Notes under the pieces: generated by a model
What the model was told of the DNA's origin: nothing
Database searches by the model: none
The model's input: only the letters and a program-made list of their open reading frames with translations
Part shown: positions 61,010 to 64,000 of the stretch, one piece after another
Position numbering within the stretch: position 1 is the stretch's first letter
Layout of the letters: each line of letters begins with the position of its first letter
Made by a program: the position numbers and the translations under genes
Assembly (NCBI GenBank): GCA_013396755.1
Contig: VWZF01004021.1
Coordinates: 2,445,900 to 2,509,899, forward strand
DNA: 64,000 nucleotides
Origin: Sclerurus mexicanus
Lineage: Eukaryota; Chordata; Aves; Passeriformes; Furnariidae
Reading direction: 5' to 3'

Positions 61010-61600
61010 AGGCAGTGACACGTGTGAGCCAGTGGAGATACAGAGCCTGGGGCCGGGTCTGCAGCAGGACAGAGCCCAGAGCGCAGCGATGGAGAACGTG
61101 CAAACGGGGTTGTGCGGGACACGGCAGCTCTCCCAGCACCCAAAGGTGCTCGGCTTCCCAAGGCGCCCTTCTTGGTGCCAACAGGATGCGATCAGAAGCA
61201 ATGGGCAGGCACACGTGCCCCCCTGAGCAGCTAAAGCCACGGGGTCTGAGGAGCTGTTGCAGCGGCAGCGCTCGCGCTGGCACCGTGGGCTGGGCGCTCA
61301 CCCTCTGCAGCCAGTCTGGAGGGTCCCAGGGCACGCTGGGGCTGACAGGGGGCCACATCCCACCTCCACTCGAGTGCTAACAGAGCTCGGGGTCACCCCT
61401 CTGCAGCAAAGGGTTTCATTAAAACAGGCTGCGGGGACACGCGGGGAGAAGCGAGAGGTGAGACGCGCTGCCGGGGAGAAGGGGCACGAGCTGCTTGGCA
61501 GGTTGCAGGTGCCGGGCACGGGGGTTGCCCTGGCACTCAGGGCTTCTCACACGCTCACAGCCCTGGAACGCGAAGCAAAAGCGAAGAGGTGGCCATAAAA
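61010..61600. promoter_or_regulatory. CpG-island-like segment, possible orphan promoter
   Basis: By hand count there are about 35 CpG dinucleotides in roughly 580 bases at about 60% G+C, an observed/expected ratio near 0.6. This is around the usual island threshold and far above the flanks. A good donor-like site, AG|GTGAGA, lies at 61456-61463 on the + strand, which would suit a first exon. I see no coding sequence with a known signature, and the antisense open frames are by-products of GC content. It could be the promoter of a noncoding RNA, an untranslated first exon of a downstream gene, or an enhancer-type orphan island. Confidence 0.45.
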
Positions 61601-61605
61601 TGAGT

Positions 61606-61724
61606 TGGCTGGGTTTGATGGCACCCTGAACCTGGTCTAGCGAGTGGCACCCTTGGGGATGTGGTGGGACATTGGAGCTAAATGATCTTTAAGGTCCCTT
61701 CTGACCCAAGCCATTCCATGTTAC
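61606..61724 (+). mobile_element. CR1 LINE 3'-end fragment
   Basis: In + orientation the sequence follows a CR1 3' end: GGCTGGGTTTGATGGCACCC, then GAACCTGGTCTAGCGAGTGG, then GTGGGACATTGGAGCTAAATGATC, here given only by its key words GGAGCTAAATGATC, TTTAAGGTCCCTTCTGACCC and CCATTCCATG. It is 5'-truncated and inactive, and directly adjoins the CpG-rich segment upstream. Confidence 0.9.
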
Positions 61725-64000
61725 CCATGGAGTTAATTGGTGACAAGGAAATGCAAACAAAGGCCAAATGTGCCCGAAGCTGAGAAACAGCCTCAGCAGC
61801 TGTCTGCCAGCTTCACAGATACGAAATGCGGCTCCATCACCCAGGAGAAAGTTTGCAAAAAGTCCCTTTTTCTCAGCAATTCCCCAATTAGCTGGTTTGG
61901 CGCAATAACCACCCCTGCACATCCCAAAGCTTCCTTACAATAATGCCAGGAGCAAGAGCAGGCGGGTTGGCTGGCAGTGAGCCCAGGGAGAGGGGAGGCT
62001 GGTTAGCCCCCGCAGTGCTTCCCCTGCTCCAAACCCTCACATCCTCCCACCACAGAAGGGCACGTAATTTTCCACTTTTCATTTATGATTTATTTTTAAA
62101 GCACCATATAAATCCAAGGCTACATGAAGCTGTTTCCACACACACACAAAAAAAACCTGCTTGCCAATATCTGCTTTGAATTAAACGTTCCCTCTGATTC
62201 CATTGCTGCCAGTTGCCAAACCACGAACATCTTGAAATAAGGAATCTTGCCCAGGTCTGGCAGCAGCTACTGGCAGGACATAGAGATACCACGCAAAATC
62301 AGACTGCGTGAGAGAGGGAGAGAACAAAGATATGAAGAGGTCAAGAACAGCAGAAGAGCTACAGGCACTTCTGGTCTCCCTCTCATCCATCTGCTCCCCA
62401 GGGATGCTGTTATGGTCCTGCCTCACAGCAAAGAGCTGACAAAAAATAGTAAAACTGGGAAAATTTTCATTTTTAGCTCAGGCTTGTTCTGTGGAAGGGA
62501 GGCCTCCTCTCTTTTATTATATTTTTTTCAGGCTTCAGGATTTGATCACATCACTTTAAAAGTTTCCTTTTTTCCCCCCCAGAAGATAACCCCTTGTCAC
62601 TTTATTTCCAATGCCTGCACTTTAATATCAGCTACAGGCTACTTCAGGAATTATATACATATATATAAGAAAATGACACATCCAGAAAGATGAGGAAGTC
62701 AAATTATTTTCCCTGCTTTGATGTTTATTTGTGTTTTGTACTGCGGGGCACTTGTGCAATATGCACAGAAATGCCAGGAGAATGAGTGAATCCTGTTCAA
62801 GTAATTTAGAGGATGAAATGGTAAAAGAAACTGCTTTGAACTGGGCCCGATGGCACTTTGGGAAATGTGCTTTCTGATCTGCACATTGTCACTTTTTCCC
62901 AGCTTGGATTTGTTACCACCAGGGCAAGGCTGGCCACAAACATGCCAGGCAGGGCTGGGACTGGGATGTCAGGCTGCTGCTTTCTGTCAGGGTTAGAGGA
63001 GGCAACAGAGGAAGATCTGATGCCAAGGAAATAAGTACCTTGTTTTTCTTCACACGCCTGTGCATTTAAAAACTTTAAAAAAAAAAGAAAATTCTCATCT
63101 TTGTACATCACGTACAAAACTGGTCCAAAAGTTGCCAGGGAACTGTGGAAGAGAGCTCTGTACCTGCATGTTGTTTGTACGAATGCCAATGGTTCAGCTG
63201 AACAAACTCAAGGATTGCAACTATTAATTGAAATCCAGCCCTTGGCTAATGTGAATTAGTGCTGGATTGTAATGCTACATCATGATAAGCAGCTTCAAAA
63301 TATTTCAAACAGATTTGGAAAGTTGTTCTCCGTTAGATTATAAATACTATTAACAGATAACAAGCCATAAAAACCCAGCACTTCAAAGGGGATCTTCTGG
63401 CCATTTTCTAACAGAGGAGCTGAAGGGACACAGTTTGCTAAGCCAAAATTGAAAGCAGAAAGAAAATCACAGCATCTAGAATTATTATTGATTCCTGAAG
63501 TTATTAACTGAGAGGATTACCTTGTTCACTTCACTTTTGTTAAGGATAACACATTAGCCAGATATAACAAGGGATAAGACGGGCCAAGATTTTAGCTCTA
63601 AACACTAAGGGCCTTTGAAGATATGCATAAAATCCCTATAAAGGCATGGTTTTTTCTTCCCACAACAATGCTGGAGACAGCCAGGGAAGAGCAGGGGACT
63701 GACCTGGGCTGAGAAAAGGGGCAGGAGCTTTGGCAGGGAACATGTCTGGGACACCCGAGCACCTGGCCATGCCTCTGTTAAACAGAGTTTGAACAGTCAC
63801 CAGGGACAGACCCACCTGGGGTTGCACCAGCAGCTCTGCAAACATGGAGTTAAAAAAACAGCCACTAAAAAGTCCTTCCCGCCCGAACAAATCTCGGAGG
63901 ATCAACGAAATGGGGCAGCCGAGGCCTCCCGAGGGAACACCAGGCTAAATTAATCTTGCCATCAGCTGATCAGAGTGGAGTTTCCTTCTCAGCAAAACCC
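61725..64000. other. intergenic, no gene recognised
   Basis: No gene was seen. Short A-runs (near 62148 and 63078), a TA run at about 62650-62666 and the AT-rich block 63190-63620, with several TTAATTG, GAATTAG and TATTAAC words, are the only structure. The last block is another possible regulatory element, at low confidence. Confidence 0.65.

Noticed and set aside
60950..61600. TRPC7 first coding exon
   Set aside because: Considered because of synteny and the CpG-rich segment, but none of the frames here resembles the TRPC N-terminus or ankyrin repeats.

Overview
This window looks like a vertebrate, most likely avian, nuclear genome segment. It has the split-gene architecture of vertebrates: short exons, introns of 0.6 to more than 8 kb, canonical GT/AG splice sites and a long 3' UTR. 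It carries few interspersed repeats. The only transposon remnants I recognise are short CR1-type LINE 3' ends, the dominant family in birds and reptiles. No operon, phage, CRISPR or bacterial feature is present. One undetermined base (n) at 30256 shows this is a draft assembly.

The one protein-coding gene I can support is SPOCK1 (testican-1, a SPARC-family extracellular proteoglycan) on the + strand. The window enters inside one of its introns and contains its last five coding segments: 8241-8357, 14205-14426, 15007-15069, 20165-20302 and 21284-21474. Their lengths sum to 731 nt. With 2 nt completing a split codon at the first exon, that is exactly 242 codons plus a stop, with every junction in phase. 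They encode the EF-hand calcium-binding (EC) domain, the thyroglobulin type-1 domain, the Ser-Gly glycosaminoglycan attachment region and the acidic tail. A 3.9 kb 3' UTR probably ends after the AATAAA at 25372. The 5' exons lie upstream of the window.

Region by region: 1-8240 is intron, with no exon seen. From 8241 to about 25395 lie the last five exons, four introns and the 3' UTR. From about 25396 to 64000 is 38.6 kb with no recognisable gene. This gene-poor part alternates between GC-richer unstructured DNA, which produces many chance ORFs, and AT-rich blocks dense in homeodomain, POU and FOX-like words that resemble developmental enhancers. It also holds two of the three CR1 fragments in divergent form (the third is at 61.6 kb), a CTCF-like core near 37.05 kb, several microsatellites and an isolated CpG-rich segment at 61.0-61.6 kb. 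In mammals the interval downstream of SPOCK1, towards TRPC7, is also a large gene-poor region, which fits this picture.

I did not find an undescribed molecular system. The items most worth a second look are the orphan CpG-rich segment, the candidate noncoding regulatory blocks, the strong decoy 3' splice site 113 nt before the first exon, and small regulatory motifs in the SPOCK1 3' UTR.
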